A DNA stretch of 64,000 nt from Lactifluus volemus (lineage: Eukaryota; Basidiomycota; Agaricomycetes; Russulales; Russulaceae). Location: assembly GCA_022376515.1 (NCBI GenBank), contig WTXI01000008.1, forward strand, positions 930,001-994,000, read 5' to 3'. The position numbers and the translations under genes were made by a program. Positions 24,414 to 38,351 of this stretch are shown here, one piece after another. The notes beneath the pieces are model-generated. The model had not been told where the DNA came from and searched no databases. It saw only the letters and a list, made by a program, of their open reading frames with translations. Position 1 is the first letter of the stretch. Each line of letters starts with the position of its first letter.

Positions 24414-27326
24414 ATGGATGTTCCCCCATCGTCCTCGTCTACGCATCTTCATTATCTCGCTCAGTCCACGTATCCGCACTATTCTCAATCCGCATCTGAT
24501 TTATCAACATCGGCTCTTTTTAATCCCGATAGCTTTCCCAATAGTTCGCACTATTCGTCCCATCCCCTACCCTCAGAGCACATTCAATCATCTGACATGC
24601 CAATGCCCTCGATGACGCCGGCACCACTTGACGACGAAGACCAAGACCTCGTTCTCTTATCCAACATCTCCGACCTTCCTTCATCTTCTATCCAGGGTTT
24701 CCAACATAGCCAGGAAGGTGGTGGGCTTTCACGTCCCCTGACCCTCCAAGAGCAGGAACGATTAGCCAATCTCGACCGGCTCAAGTTTTTCCTTGCCACT
24801 GCGCCCTCAGCCTGGTCCGGTTGTTCAACGGTTCCGGATATGAACACCGAACACCCTACACACCCAAACGCCGCACATCCTGCGCTCAATCGCTTCCTCC
24901 TTCCAAATCAGGAATACGTCACCTGTGTCCTCTGGAATGGGCTATATCATATCACGGGCACAGACATTGTCCGTGCCCTTGTGTTCAGGTTCGAGGCTTT
25001 TGGTCGGCCCGTGAGGAACATGAAGAAGTTCGAAGAAGGTGTCTTCAGTGACCTCAGAAATCTCAAACCCGGCGCGGACGCATCATTGGAAGAGCCGAAG
25101 GTCTGTTCGAGCACCGCCGCTCCGTTATCAGGCCCTGACCCTGTCCTTCTCTAGTCTCCTTTCCTCGACCTTTTGTTCAAGTATCAATGCATACGCACGC
25201 AGAAGAAGCAAAAGGTCTTTTACTGGTATGGTCATTCCACTGTTGTACATCGCCTTGTCTAATCTCGCTCTTAGGTTTTCCGTCCCTCATGACCGGCTTT
25301 TTCTCGATGCCCTTGAGCGTGATCTGAAACGGGAGAAGATGGGCTTTGAGCCAACCACTCTCGTCACTGGCGAGCCTGCCATGTCTTTTACCTATGACCC
25401 CAAGAGATCCCTCTACGACCAATTCAGCAGGGGTCAGAAGGGCGATACAGATGACGATGATCCTCATGGCTCCGATAGCGCCGACGCTGGTGCAGTTAAT
25501 AAGATGATCAATCCGGCGGATTCTTTAGTCGGCCGCTCCCGTGAAGACGGCGCTTCGTCATCCGATGAGCGCCCCGGTGATGACGCTCGCTCGCGTTCAT
25601 ATCCCAGTGCTGCTTTCTTGTCCATGTTCTCCCTGTTCGAGGGCTCCCCTTCCTACAAGCGCCGACGCCGCCGCCAACCCAAGATGACTCGCAAGTCCTC
25701 CGAGGAAATCTCGGATAATGGTTCTAGTGTTGGCAGCGTCCGACAGTCCGTGGACGAGAATCAGGTTGCGCCAAGCGTTGGGCACAGATTAGGTTTTCCC
25801 AGAAATGCCTCCGACGCCTTCCTTGCTCAAGCCAATTCCCGTCGACTCGGAATCCCAAGCTCGATCGGACATGAGTCTCTCGGTCATCGTGCGGGTTCGT
25901 CTAGCTTTCCAGAAAATGTCCTCATGAGTGCCTCGAACGGTACTGCCGGTGGATTTGACCTTGCCCCAGAAGTCGATGGAATCTCTCGCCACCCTCAAAG
26001 GCAGAACACCTTCCCACTATATGAGCCGCAGAGGGTAAACCTCGGCCATCCATCTCACCCGCAGGAAGTCCCCACGTCAGGGCCCTCACCCTATATGCTT
26101 TCGGGGGGCTCTGCGTCCCACTCTGCTTCCAGTCTCCCGGCTCCGTCGCAGAAAGTCAAAGCATTTTCGTGCCCACTGTTCTCTTGTGGTCGCTTATTCA
26201 AGCGTCACGAGCATCTCAAGCGGCACCTACTCACCCATACCATGGAACGCCCTTATCAATGTCCCATCTGCCGCAAACGCTTCTCTCGCTCCGATAACCT
26301 CAATCAACATACGCGCATCCATGCGCGTTCCAGTGAGGCAGCCTTTGGCGGGGGATGTATGGCGATGAGGATGCAGACGCGGATAATGAGGGCCTGGATC
26401 ACTTGGACGGTGACGACCATGAGTTCGCAGCGTATGCCTCCACTCGGGTTGTTGAGGTTGAGGTACAGGGTGAACTCCCTGAGGAAGGGCTTCTTCCATC
26501 CGCAGCGACAGCGACGGGTGGACACGGAACCTCGCAGGACCTTTTTGCCTGCACGATGCCCAAAGTCCAGTTTGCGCAGCAAAGCACGCGAGATCATGAT
26601 GGTTTTCATGCTGTAGAGACGTCATCACCCTGGAGTGTACGGACCACACCACTGCCAAGCCCAGGATTCCGCAGTCCAGAGGCATCGCCCCCGCGGGTGC
26701 CGCAACAGATCAACGGTTCGTCAGCACATTACAATTCATACTCCAGCAGCGTGGCTGGCTCGTACGCCCCTGTCTCCGCACCGCCTCACAAGGCCGTCTT
26801 CGACCAGGCAACCATGTATCCCCAGAGCTTAGAACATCCAGGTCTTGGTCCTGTCAGGCGTCATCGCAGCGTAACACCATCACTCGCTCAGAACGGGGAG
26901 CTCATTCGACGGCCAATGACCGCGGCGTCGATGTCTGATTATGGTACGACGAGCCCCGGTCCCAGGGGGTACCACCCATATGCGAACGCCTTTGCTTCTG
27001 GACATGCACCCATCAGCTCGACCCGTTCCAGCCCTGCAGGTTATCACATCCCATTAGAGCCAACCCCGCTGCACCAGTCGCAGATACCACGTGCTGCGAA
27101 TGACCCTATGCAGGAGACAGTAGACTTCGCCCCACTTACCGCCTCCTCAATGGGCCTTGGACTTCCAAACTCGAGTGAGTCAAGTTCCTACGATGGCATG
27201 TACATTGCAGGGCCCTCAAACCTCCCGGTGGCGCCTTACCCACAAGCAGAACCATTCTTTCAAGCCCATGTTCCGCCTGGCTACTTCAGTGCCAGCCATA
27301 ACGAACCGCAGTCAGTTGTTATGTGA
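24414..27326 (+). CDS. ste12: STE12-family transcription factor
   Basis: Ste12 is the nuclear target of the pheromone/filamentation MAP kinase cascade. The STE-type DNA-binding domain begins near residue 120 ([15 protein letters not shown]) and continues through [54 protein letters not shown] and [20 protein letters not shown]. Two introns interrupt it: 25101-25154 and 25226-25274. Two C2H2 zinc fingers follow ([23 protein letters not shown] and [21 protein letters not shown], 26170-26320), as in filamentous and basidiomycete STE12. The C terminus is acidic, then Ser/Pro-rich, ending at 27326. The frame changes at about 26349-26354, in a run of five G, just after the fingers. One missing G restores it, so I consider it a likely sequence error. 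The start is the ATG at 24414. Confidence 0.93.
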
Positions 27327-29975
27327 ATTACTAACAGTAATGCAAACCAACCACCGTGACGACGAACATTACATATTTTCTGGGACCACGCCTAATTAGT
27401 ATTTTTATCGTATATCCCCCTAATTGCTGCCATCTGTGGTCGCCAGCTGTCAATAATGCCCTATCACCCAGTATCCTATAGCCATTTAGTCGTCTCAAGG
27501 CCCTCCTCCCTATAATTTGTGGCCTTTATGTATTGTTATTCTCTCTGCGCTCAGGCCGCACCCTTGGATCGTGTTATCTGTTTTGTCGCATCATTCCCTA
27601 TACACCGTACATATACATACACTCCGTAGCCATTATCCATCTTACCACTGATTCACGATTACGAGGCGTCGTCTGCTACTGTACTACCGTCTTACGTATT
27701 CACTAATGTCTTTCCGTTTTCCCGCTCGCTAATGCTTTCCTATCTTTTGCACACCACTGTCTTTATATGCAACCTGCAGCTCCGTACGCCTCGTTCGACA
27801 CGTGTATTACTCCTTGATGATGTACAACTTAATTCGGCTTATTTTAATTTTCTCAAACATTTTGTGTATTGCCGGCACATTTGACAGGAAAATTGGTTTG
27901 ATGTCCCGCTTTGAACTTGTGACCTGTATGCCATGTCGATGGCGATATGGATATGCCACTGATGTGACGGCATCCTTCTCTTCTCGTGCAGCCGCCGTGC
28001 CAGAAGGGTGCAACTGGCGCAAAAGTCGTACAAATCCGCCCATCGAATCAGGTACATCCATCACCTGCCTGGCTAGACCCTGTCCAAATTATGTATCAAT
28101 GAGTTCTGTGGCGCGACCACGCGCCCTATCATAAACAAAACGGTATTGATGGCCCCTTTGCAGAACATAATAATTAAGTTACCTGCCGAAATTTATGCCT
28201 TTGGATCCTCCAGCCACTCGTGGTTATTGCCCAAAGCACACGAACGACCGGCAAGTCGATCCGTAACCCCCCATGATTGGCTCTTCTTTAGAATCTTTGT
28301 AGCCACCTTTCCTCCGCACAATCATAGTGGCGTATAGGTTTTGTGATTTCCCACGCTAACCTTGTGGGGGGGAAATCACTGATGGGGCCAAACGATTGAG
28401 ATCTCCCCCCCTCTCCCAAAATATTTGATTTTTTGTTTCCTTTATTCCTCCTCACTCCGTCCCTGTTTCGGTTCTTAATGGATTGATTTTTCTAGTCAAT
28501 AGACCAGTGGCAGTGTTGTTTCATGAAACTCTTTGGATCATTTTTAACAATCGACGGCGCTAATCGCTCATCGTTCGTCGCGCTCAGGCTTGAGTGGACT
28601 TTTTGTTTTCTTTAAACCATTCTCTTTACAGAGACGGCCGTCATCGAAGCTTTTTGTGACCCAGCCGCAACGTGGCACCCTACTAGCCACAATAGAACTT
28701 ATAGATAATATATATATATATAGCAAAGAAAAAAAAAGAAACGATACTTTTCAGGTTAAAAAAAGCTTTCCAAGTGTCAATGCCACCATCTGATCATGAT
28801 GGGGGAGGGGGGGAACGAACTTGACATTATCATGCGGGACTGTTCCTTAGATAACCGGTTTTGAATTTATTTAATGATGCACCATTTTTCCTTTAGCGTG
28901 AACCACCCCACGATGTCTTATCATTTGAAATTGAATAAACCAACCAACCCCCCTTACGCAAAGTGGCTTCCACACTGAGCATCATTGGGCATCATCGAGC
29001 AGCAGCAGCAACACCACACGTCTAGCCTTGGGCTCCAGGGCAGGGGAAGAATGATTCTCCCGCGCTCCACGCACAACCAATGATGGGGGCAAAAAAACAA
29101 AAGGTCGCGAGGAAGAAGCCACAAATACCTACAAGCGTCGTGCTTGTGTCTTGTGCCCTTTACCCATCATTAACATCCCAGTACTCTTTTTCTTTGGCAT
29201 TGCCTTGCCGATTGTTCCGAGAGAGAGAGAACTTGAACGGGGAGTATCGTTGAAGAGTTTTTTTTTATGATGACGCAAAAACTGAAAGTGCCAGTATCAT
29301 AGGGTCTGGCACCCCAGGAGCTGTTCCACCGGCTTCACTTTATATAACACAATAACTACGTGGATAACCGGTTTTACCTATCCGGTTAGTCTCCAACGCC
29401 TCTTTACGCCCTTCCTCCTTTCCCCCTTCCCCTCCGCTCACCTCACCTCAAACCGGCAATCAAAGTTGCTTTGTTTTGTTTTGTTTTTTTCGGTTTTCGA
29501 GCCGTACCATCCTTCTTACTCCGACAGAAACCTATTATCAATAAGCGCGCGCGAGGAGAATGTGCTCTAGATCGAGGTCCGTCCGTATGATAGAGCGCCG
29601 CTCACTCACTCACACACGCATGCACACACAACAGCATAGCACTGTATGACCATGCTGCCACCATGCTTCTCTTCATTCATCACGGCTCACCCCGCGGCTC
29701 ATCGGGGAGATTTCGGAAATCAGCAGTGCCTCTCCCTCCTTTCCTACAACCGGACATCCCGGCGGGAGCGTGCGTAGTAGTACAGGTTATTGTTTTTTCC
29801 ATTAACCCATGCAAAAGTTCCGGAATGCGAATTCCATTTCATCTCCAGGCCCTAAACCCCGTGCGACTGCAAAATCTGGCTTAATCAGGCCTCTTTAGAG
29901 AGAAATGACCCACCCAATCCCGTGTAAAATGATGAATAAGATGCACGCAGTATGTGGACGCCAAAAAAAACAGAA
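27327..29975. other. intergenic region between ste12 and vps36
   Basis: No supported gene. It contains T-rich and C/T-rich tracts, a tatatatata repeat at about 28708, a ttttgttttgtttt repeat near 29471 and a short tcac/cacacg repeat near 29606. Small ORFs here have no recognisable content. Both flanking genes end in it, so 3' UTRs and terminators are expected. Confidence 0.5.
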
Positions 29976-32035
29976 TCACGTGCCCTGTCCGTCCCACACG
30001 TATCCGTGAAAGACGTTCAAATGCCAGCGCACTTCGCCACGCTCTGCCTCATCGCGGCACACACGCCCTGAGCCTCTGCTTCGTCGACCATCTCGCCTGC
30101 GAGACCGACGGCCACACCCTCCTCTTGCGCAATGTCCAGAGTGGTACGAGAACCGGCCATTAGTAATACCCCATGCAGACGGGCGGCAAAGGCGGACGGA
30201 GTATAAGTGGGTGTGTGCAAGACGCGCAAGCCACTTTTGCGGAAAGTGCGATCGGTGATGATAGGTTCTGTATGCGCTGGCAAGTGGGGCAGCACCTGTA
30301 GAAATTGCGAGGGGGTCAAGAGGGCTGTGAGCGTGGATATCACTGACATGTATGTGCCGTGGGGGTACATGTGGGCTCACCAACACCTCTCGCGCGATTC
30401 CACGCACCCCAAACTTCGTCCAGAGGGATGATGCCACGATCGCCCATCAACCCGGCTCCATTTTTGCCACCAGTGCCCTGCAGTACGGTGGCAAGCTCGC
30501 GCGCAAGCTGCTCGTACCATCGCTTCTCGTCGCGTGCCATGTCGAGAGTGACGGGCACGTCGGTCATCTGCAGCCGAGCTGTGCCAGTGACGAACGTATG
30601 AACGTTGCGGTTTCCGGTTCAGTACCACCCGATGACCCGTTGAGATCGGTCACCGCGGTCAATCGTTCGTTTAGCTCTCCGGCTAGGCGCACCATCTCGC
30701 GCGCCTTGACCATCAGTGCATCCAGATCTTTCAGCGCATCATTCATATCAAGCTGTGCTGACTGGGCCGATGTCTCCACTCCACGCACAAGGCCATCTAG
30801 CAACACCATTGTTAGCAAAAGAAGCGAGAAACCGAGGATGCTGTGCTAACCGATGCCAAAGCGATCAACGCCCGATGAGGCAGTCCGTTTGCCAATTCCT
30901 TTCGTCTAAATTCGTTCGGGCATCAGTATGATACTTGTACACCTCTAGGTGAATGCACGTACCTGCCAAGCTTTTCCCAAGATGCTGCGTTTGAGGACTG
31001 CGTACAGAGCCTTGTCGCCACTTTTGCGAAAGCTCAGCCGCAACATTGTGCTGTCATCACTCGCTTCGTCGGGATTCGGGGGGGTCACAGGGCGTGACGA
31101 GGGCGCTGAATTCATCGGGGGAGAGGCGAGGCGTGGAAGAGCAGTCCCACATATTTCGCATTCTGTCAGTGATGGGTGGTTCAAAAAGGTGCACGTGGGA
31201 CATGCGACTTCCTCTAGTTGATTGCCGGGGAAAGTTGGGGGAGAAGAAACAAGGTATGTTGAAGAGGGGGGGGCGGAGACTGCGCGAGGCGGCGTTGGCG
31301 CAGCAGAGCGGGTATTGAAACGAGGGACACCACAGAGCGCGCATTTTGCAGAGGTCGGGCTCGCACCTGGAGGATTGCGAAAGTCGCATATCTCGCATCG
31401 CCAGCTTTCACCCGCATCATCTCCATTCGTCAACGCGGGCGCTTCTGGGACCAGGTAGATTGTGACTTTTGGTGACGATGTGAAGAGCCCTGCGAAGTGT
31501 TTTGTCTTGACAATACCTGAAAGGTCAAGAACGAAGGATCTCAAGTGGGGATTAACGGCATCGATATAGAACAGCCGATGACTTGTCACGTGAACCGTGC
31601 CATTCTGGTGATGGACCGACTTCTGTACACTAAGGCATCAGTCAGGACGTGGAAGGAGGTACAAGACGTCGAGAGCACGTGAAAGGGCGGCGGGGAGCAC
31701 GCTACAAAACAGCCGCCGCTACCGGGAGCAGATGTATGAAATAGCATAGCAACTCTGATGGGATTAATGGGGAAGATTCCCTTGATTGCACCCGGACAAA
31801 GTGGAGCGCGAGAAGAAACGGGGATGTGGGAATGATTTTGGGAGGATTTTCAAGGACTGGGTGCGTTACACAACTGCGCAAACGAAAGGGGGAGTGTCTT
31901 GGGAAATGGGAAAACATCGTACCCATCATATATGCCGACGCCATCTTGACTGGCATAGTTTTCCTCATCATTGTAAAGCAAAGCAGGGACAGGTATGGTA
32001 CCGTCGACGGATCTTGCGTATCTTTGCAATGTCAT
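29976..32035 (-). CDS. vps36: ESCRT-II subunit Vps36
   Basis: Vps36 links ESCRT-II to ubiquitin and phosphoinositides at endosomes. Exon 1 (32035-31923) starts MTLQRYARSVDGTIPVPALL and ends GVGIYDG. A 293-nt intron with its acceptor at 31630 joins to VQKSVHHQNGTVHVTSHRLF, forming the GLUE domain. Two NZF zinc fingers are inserted: CEIC...CALC (WRCEICDFRNPPG) and CPTC...CEIC (ACPTCTFLNHP). The helical part reads LDALMVKAREMVRLAGELNE, and the winged-helix part runs through the ELATVLQ region and LLTPSQFLQVLPHLP. The C terminus VCRDEAERGEVRWHL is typical of the family. Two one-base losses break the frame, near 30573 (between LAQLG and LQMTDVP) and near 30062 (before CRDEAER). Both sit in short repeats, so I treat them as probable sequence errors. 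Confidence 0.9.
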
Positions 32036-33835
32036 ACAGAAGTAGAAAGATAAGCCAAGATGCTGCGAGTCGTACTTGGCATCGCCACGCTCGGTAAGGT
32101 AACCTTCCTTATTTGGGATCTGTCACCCGCATCATGCTAATACGCTCCTTACCTAGATGACTACTGGCTGAGACTGGGAAAATAAGCCTGAAAAAGGCGC
32201 GACCGCCGGACGGCCCACTAGCAGTCTTTGGAGGAGGTCGCATTTGCGTGCTGGGACTTGGCTCACGACCCTGGAATCCCGTCTGTGAACATGTCAACTT
32301 TGGGCAATCTCATGACGCCCACCAACCGAGTTGTCACAACCCCAAAAAGTAGGGAGCCTGATTCAGTCGACTGATCCCTTATTGGCCTGTACCATGACGA
32401 GAACTCCTGGAAATTTTCGGTAGACGATCGCTTGAACACGAAGCGAAAAAAATGAAGTCTAAACTCTACACTACCCCGCCAAGTTGAGATACTAGACCAT
32501 TGTTAGGTCTGCAGCAGTAATGACCCCCGCCTCCTGAACCGCTCATTCGTGCTCCTCTCAACCCTCTCCTTTTTCTCCCCTACCTTCAGCGTTGTTTCAA
32601 CAGACCTGAACTCCTAGCGCACCACCAGTTACTATCTCAATGACGCTACCTCAGGTAGTGCTCTCCTCTTTACTGCATGGCTCTGTGCCTTACAGCATCA
32701 CCCCGTGCTACGTCTCTCTTTCCTTCTAGTGCCTGCTATCCTGCCACGTCCCCCTCGACTCATCAGTTTGCGTCCGTCATACCTTACTATCGCCCTTGCG
32801 AAAAACTACCTATTGTACGTCGCCTCGCGCTACACCTCGGCTCGTAACTCGAGCGTTCCTCTTCAAGGGACGTGGTGCACCCTGTGGAGGATACCTCAGC
32901 CTGCGCCACCTCTTCAATGTACTACGCATGATGGTAGTCGTTCCAACTGCCCCCTGACCCCTTTCATGTGAAGTCCTCAATTGCCTTGCTATCACATTAT
33001 TCAGGGCCATCCAGCTAAAATTGCATAATTGTATTTGGAGGTATGCCATGGCTGATACTGCAATCCATGGCAATGGTGAGTAGTTCCACCTCAATTACAC
33101 CATCTACCTCACCACAGGCATATTGCTGTGATTGCATCTTTTCCCGTGATACCTGTTGATTGCAGTATGCCATTGTCTCCACTAGCCTTTTGGTTCATTT
33201 TGCTATATCACATTCTGGCTTCTCAGCTGTTCTTTGACACCACCCACCGTGTCTCCTGCCCTCATATTTTCTTAATATTGCGGCATCTTGTCGTAGCCTG
33301 AGAACCCGCCACCTTTGCTTTGCTTCGCGCTCCCCTCTAAGTCAATCACACGCCACACAGCATGCACACCATAAGGTGGTGTGAGATAGGCTACGTATGC
33401 TGCACGGGTTCGGTGCCCAAGGCTGGACTGGAGTTGGGTACAATGTACGACTCACATCCGCAAGGAAGCCGACGTGACACTAAAGTGATCCTGAGCCCCG
33501 CGGATGCCTATCAATCGAACAATTTTACAAGAAAGGCATCATGCTCCCAATCGCGTCGTTCAAACTGCAATCGAAGGGGTCGACAAACCCTACTTGGAGC
33601 TGCCTAGTATTCCGCGGAGAGTAGACGAAGGTTACATTCAACATTCTTCTAACGCTTCTAGAATACCAGCGACAACCGCAGTTGGTATGTTCTTTGGTTT
33701 GAACTACATTCTCGAAATAGAGGCGATGGTGTGTTGGAATATATATAGAGCCAGCGCTGCGGCTGCATGAGGAGCGAATTTGTGCTACTTTCCATCCAGT
33801 TATCGTCTCCCCGTACAACGAGGCTGTAGTTTCCT
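32036..33835. other. intergenic region between vps36 and an MFS gene
   Basis: No supported gene. 32500-33300 is C/T-rich. Several short ORFs on both strands lack domains and splice logic. Confidence 0.5.
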
Positions 33836-36217
33836 TCAGATGGATGCCCTTCCCTGCGGTTCGAATGGGAGCAGTAATGCAAGACCCCCTGCGCCAATGA
33901 TGAGCGCGCCGGCGATATAGACAGGTACGACAGTATTTAGGTTCGCGTATAACGCGATGATGGGCGCCTGCGATGTAACGTGAACCACGGTGAATTAGCA
34001 TGATCAAGCTTTGACGCTGGGAAGGAAGGAACGCAAACCAAGACGCCAAAAACGCGAGTCGCGGTTGCGGTAAGCCCATTTCCGGTGCCACGGTGATTGC
34101 CCGGAAACACTTCGGGTGAGACCGCGTATAGGACGCCGTACATGATCTGACAATAACAAAGGGTTACGTGAGCCAATGAAAATGTGTGGGGACGGCCGTT
34201 TGGCTTTTTTTTGTCCAAGTCCAGTTTTGGAGACTCGTTTCACATACGCACGTTACTGAAGAATGCGTAACCGCAGTTCCACCCGAGCAGTGTGGAAGAA
34301 CTACGGGCCGTGGTACTCGCGAACAGAAACGCCCCCGTGAGTCCTGCACATTCGCATGGGGTTCGGTTTGAGCGGTATCAGTCTCGAAGAGTACAAACGA
34401 GGGGTCTACTCGCCCGAAGAGGCGCCAGAGTTCCACGTCGCCCGACGTACGGAAGCTCGATGGACCATCCAGCGATAAGCGCGCTGGGTATGCCAATCGC
34501 GGAGAGTATGACTTGCTATGAACTGGTTAGTATTGAAAGTTGTATCAGACAGATATCAGGGCTGACGTTGCGATAAGTCGTATAATATGTCGCATCTTGA
34601 AATTTTGCCCCACGACTCGCTAGACTAAGAATGAAATATCGGATAGGTCAAGAATTGTGTGAAAATACATAAAACTCACAGATATGGCAGGAAGTTATTG
34701 TAAAGCGTTGATGCGAGGCCGATAAGTCCTAATCAGCAAGTCACTTGGGTATGTGCTCGAGCGATCTTTCATAGGGAAATGCGAACCCCAAATCCAGATT
34801 AGGAGGCTTGTCGACCAAGCCATCTTGGTTCCGGAGAATAACGCGCGCACATGTCTCGTCGTCCATACAGAACCCTCGTTTAATACACGCCACTTATCTG
34901 TGCCCCTGTTTTGTGCCGCACTACGAGCAGCCTTCTCGAGATCCTCGACCGCCAGGCTGGTCTCAGTTCCGTTGTATCGCGCAATTTTATGCACGACAGC
35001 GACGGCTTCCGCATCATGTCCGCGACCAATGAGATAACGCGGAGATTCGTATAAGGGGAAGGCGAATAAGCGTACGAAGGCCAATAGAAGCATGACACTC
35101 CCAAGCGTAATTACGAAATAACGCCAGCCCATGTTATCAGAGCGTGTGCATGGCCCGGATGGCGCGCAAGAGAAGTTTGCGATCAGTGGCCAGGCGACCT
35201 TAGGACGAGAGGCGAAAGGAATGGACTTGACTCGGAAGGTACGAATGTAGATTAGCTGAGCTCACCAAAGAAGAAAATAACCATCCGATCGCCCACCACA
35301 TTGAGAGGATCGTGAGTAGATACTGGTGGGAACTAGGCATAAAATCTATGATACCGTCACTTTCACTTGGCACAGTGGATCCGAGTACCTCGCCATCAAA
35401 CGGACGAACCTAAAAAGACAACTGAGTCCACAGGCGTATTTCCGCCAACGCCGACGCTGGAAGCTGCCGCGAGTAACGCGAGCATCATAAACGTCTGAGA
35501 GCCACCCATTGCGATGCCGAATGTACTTGCGATAAACAGCGTAAGATTGAATGACCACCTGGAGATAGAACACGTCGCGCGGATGAAAAACGGGTAGGGA
35601 CAGGTATATGCGCGCGGACTTTCTACCCCAAATCTCACACCCGACGCTCCAGAAGATGGCACCGACAAGTAACCCGAGATTTGTGGCAAGTAATAGAAAT
35701 GGCCCGTCGAAGTGCAACTCGTTCACGGCCGGGGAAAGAATAAGTCCAGTCGCGAGCTGCGTGCGTGCGCGACGTATGGTGATTAGAACCTATTCATCCA
35801 AGATTGTGGAACATACAACTTACTGGCCAGACGCTGTCTCTGTATTACGAGTTTGACAAGTCGTGTGAAAACTCCTATCAAGGAGGCACGGCACAAACCA
35901 CGCACGAAAGCCATCCAAAGCCCGTCACGATAAATAGGCCCCACTAAATGAACGCGAGTATGTTTTAATGCCAGTTACGACGTCCAAGATAGAAGTTAAA
36001 GACGGTAAATGCGGACCTGGTACTTGCCCATCCCAATCTCCTGTAGAGCTTGGTTAAGCACCTTCGCCTTTGCTCTATACACAGGGTCTACGGAACCCTC
36101 ATCATACAGGTCTTCCTTTGCCAAGATAGTAGGATGAGAGGCCAAGTGGTGCACAGCATAGTTGGAACGAGATTCCGGAGACATCACAGACGATACCCAA
36201 GCACAAAGGACTTTCAT
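33836..36217 (-). CDS. MFS transporter, SV2/sugar-phosphate-like fungal family
   Basis: Multi-exon membrane transporter with an unknown substrate. Conserved blocks in order on the minus strand are HLASHPTILAKEDLYDEGSV and VLNQALQEIGMGKYQ (N-terminal lead), LFIVTGFGWLS, DSVWPV, GLILSPAVNEL, LLLATNLGLLVGAIFW and WSVGCEIWGRK (the MFS G-R-K loop). Further on are WSFNLTLFIASTFG, LLAAASSVGVGGNTPVDS, MGWRYFVITLGSVMLL, LYESPRYLIGRG, VMYGVLYAVSPEVFPGNHRG and TATRVFGVL. The end is VPVYIAGALIIGAGG and LLLPFEPQG, with a stop at 33836. Several very short exons are needed around 35760-35950. The ATG at 36217 is the first in frame; the one at 36184 (MSPESRSNYAVHHL) is an equally good start. Some joins, near 34380 and 35150, could not be resolved, so exon borders are approximate. 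Confidence 0.8.
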
Positions 36218-36669
36218 CTATCAGAGGTCGTTTCTTTTTCCTCGTGGGACGACGATTATGCTTATGGTGAGCTATTCTCCATCCACGGCTAAATTAAATT
36301 GGCAGCATGGCCTCCGAAATTGTAGAAGGCACGACGGGCGTAACATTTACAAAGTGAAGGGTTTTCCGCAAACGTTTCGTTAGGAGCAAAGGAACGCCGC
36401 TGATCAAAACCGACCAGGGAAAATTTCTCTCAGTCAAGTAGACGGAGTACCCGATTGCATTGTGAAATGGTCCTGCGGGTCTGATGTGACAGAAGATTTC
36501 GCAATGGTAAGAATATAATGAGAACTTGAAGAGAATGAGCTGTCTCGTGGGTAAAGAGCTCAGAAGGTTAGGACATGCTGAGCCCCGAAATGAGATGCTA
36601 AATATCGTATCGATCGAAGAGACAAAATAAAATACACGGGGCGTGAGAAAAAAAAACCGCGGTTGGCGA

Positions 36670-38351
36670 CTATCCCGTGACCTTGTTCGCGATGCGCATT
36701 CCGTCCCAGATCGCGACGGCCTCCTCAACCCACGGCATACGGAAAAACTCGCTGCGCGATAAATCCTCCCTGCGAATAGTTGCACCCTCACTCGGTCCAC
36801 TCGCAAGAACCGATTCAAGATCGCGGGACTGAGATGATAACCAAGTCTGGATGAAACCAGATGGATCCTCTGCAAAAGATTGCAGAAACTGCCTTTTCAA
36901 GACAGACGATTGAAGAGATTGCGCGAGTGTCGCAATCTGTGGGTATGAACATGAGTTTCATGTGACACGTAAAGGCATGTAACGAAACAAACTTCATCGT
37001 CTAGCTTCGTCAACTCTCGTACATCATCACGTGACGCTTGAACCATCGCGCCTTGCATTTTTGACTTCAACGCAACGTCCTCTAGTTTGAGCTCTATATC
37101 CCAAGCTGCTGGCCGTTCTGGGGGTGGAACGGATGGATTTACCGTGTAGTAAATGACCACAGGATTCGGCGGAGTAAGATGCCGATTGACCAACTCTGGT
37201 AAGACAGTGAATGGGATCATGTCGTTGCCAAATATCTAAAGAAAGTATTGGTATGCGTATAGCATTAGTCAGGTTTATGATCACATACAGGTCGTAGCAT
37301 AGCATCAGCGTGTATCCGTTTACGATCAACCTTGTCTTGCAGATTATGCATCTTGATATAGGCCCAAAGGGCTTGGATAACCCCAGCCGGCTTTCTTCTT
37401 TGATGCCTAGTATATTCCCTGAAACAAACGAGTCACATTCGACAGCTGTTCTTCGTGTCGTATTCAAAAAAACGACTTACCCAGCTCTGGAGATACTCGG
37501 AGCTGCTCGGGGTATTGTTGAAATTGTAGAACGAGCCGTATTTTCGTTGGCGTGTCCCCTGTCCGCCGTATTGTGAAGCCATCAAGAATAGGGTGGGAAG
37601 GATTTTGATGCCACTGTAAGTGTGTCATCTAATCTGGACCAGCACACAGAACGATTACGCTCGTAATCGTACCTCAACAACATTGCCGTCCGTGTGCAAC
37701 GCTGGGTCTTGATCCAGCTCAACAACCATGGATTTTATCAATGTGGAAAACTGTCGTGGGGGAGTTCTGTCCTTTGCTCGCTGATTTGGAAGCTACACAG
37801 AACCTTGTGAGCGGGGGGAGCAGACGGCAAGTTCAGCGAGGCACACCTCGAGCAAGCGACCTTCAATCTTTAGCTGCCAAGCGGGGATTCCCTGGCCTGT
37901 CTCGAAATTCGGTTGATCCGAAGCTCCCAAGCCTGATGCTTCGGATTGCCATGCTTGTCCGAGACTGTATGCGACAAGAAAAGGCGCAACGTTCGCGATG
38001 TCTGCGTAGAATGGCTGTCTGGTGTAGCCAAGGGTGAGGTAAACTGGTACTCACGGATGCTGTCCTCCCTAGAGCATCTTGCACCTCGGTCCTTTTTCTC
38101 ATGATGGTCCAGTCCAATTTTTTCTCCATATCCAGCAGGTCTTGATACATCTGTGAGTCGACCGACAACTGGGGATCGGAGAGGACGGTGGCGGGTAGAC
38201 TACGATCATTGAGCTTCCTCTTTCTAGATGACGATACGGAAAAAAAGGGAGTAGTAACATTAGCTACGAAACATAATGCAAATGAAGGGCGAAGGGCGAA
38301 CCTTGGTAGTTTTTGTTCAGGAGGGTTCATTTTGGCGGGCGTGTCTGTCAT
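36670..38351 (-). CDS. snf12: SWIB-domain subunit of SWI/SNF or RSC chromatin remodeller (Snf12/Rsc6/SMARCD type)
   Basis: The family forms a core subunit of SWI/SNF-type remodelling complexes in the nucleus. The N-terminal exon starts MTDTPAKMNPPEQK, is spliced to KRKLNDR, and continues with MYQDLLDMEKKLDWTIMRKR and LGASDQ...FETGQGIPAWQLKIEG-like sequence. The SWIB part follows with ILGIKEESRLG, VIQALWAYIKMHNLQDKVDR and IHADAMLRP. The C-terminal part has LVNRHLTPPNPVVIYYTVNP, WDIELKLEDVALKSKMQ and FAEDPSGFIQTWLSSQSRDL, ending at 36670. In the SWIB core the frame breaks at a run of four C on the plus strand (37381-37384), and one more base restores it. The gene is divergent from the helicase at 38473, with 121 bp between the start codons. 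Confidence 0.87.

Noticed and set aside
25177..26687. Minus-strand ORFs opposite ste12
   Set aside because: Shadows of the zinc-finger gene with no independent features.
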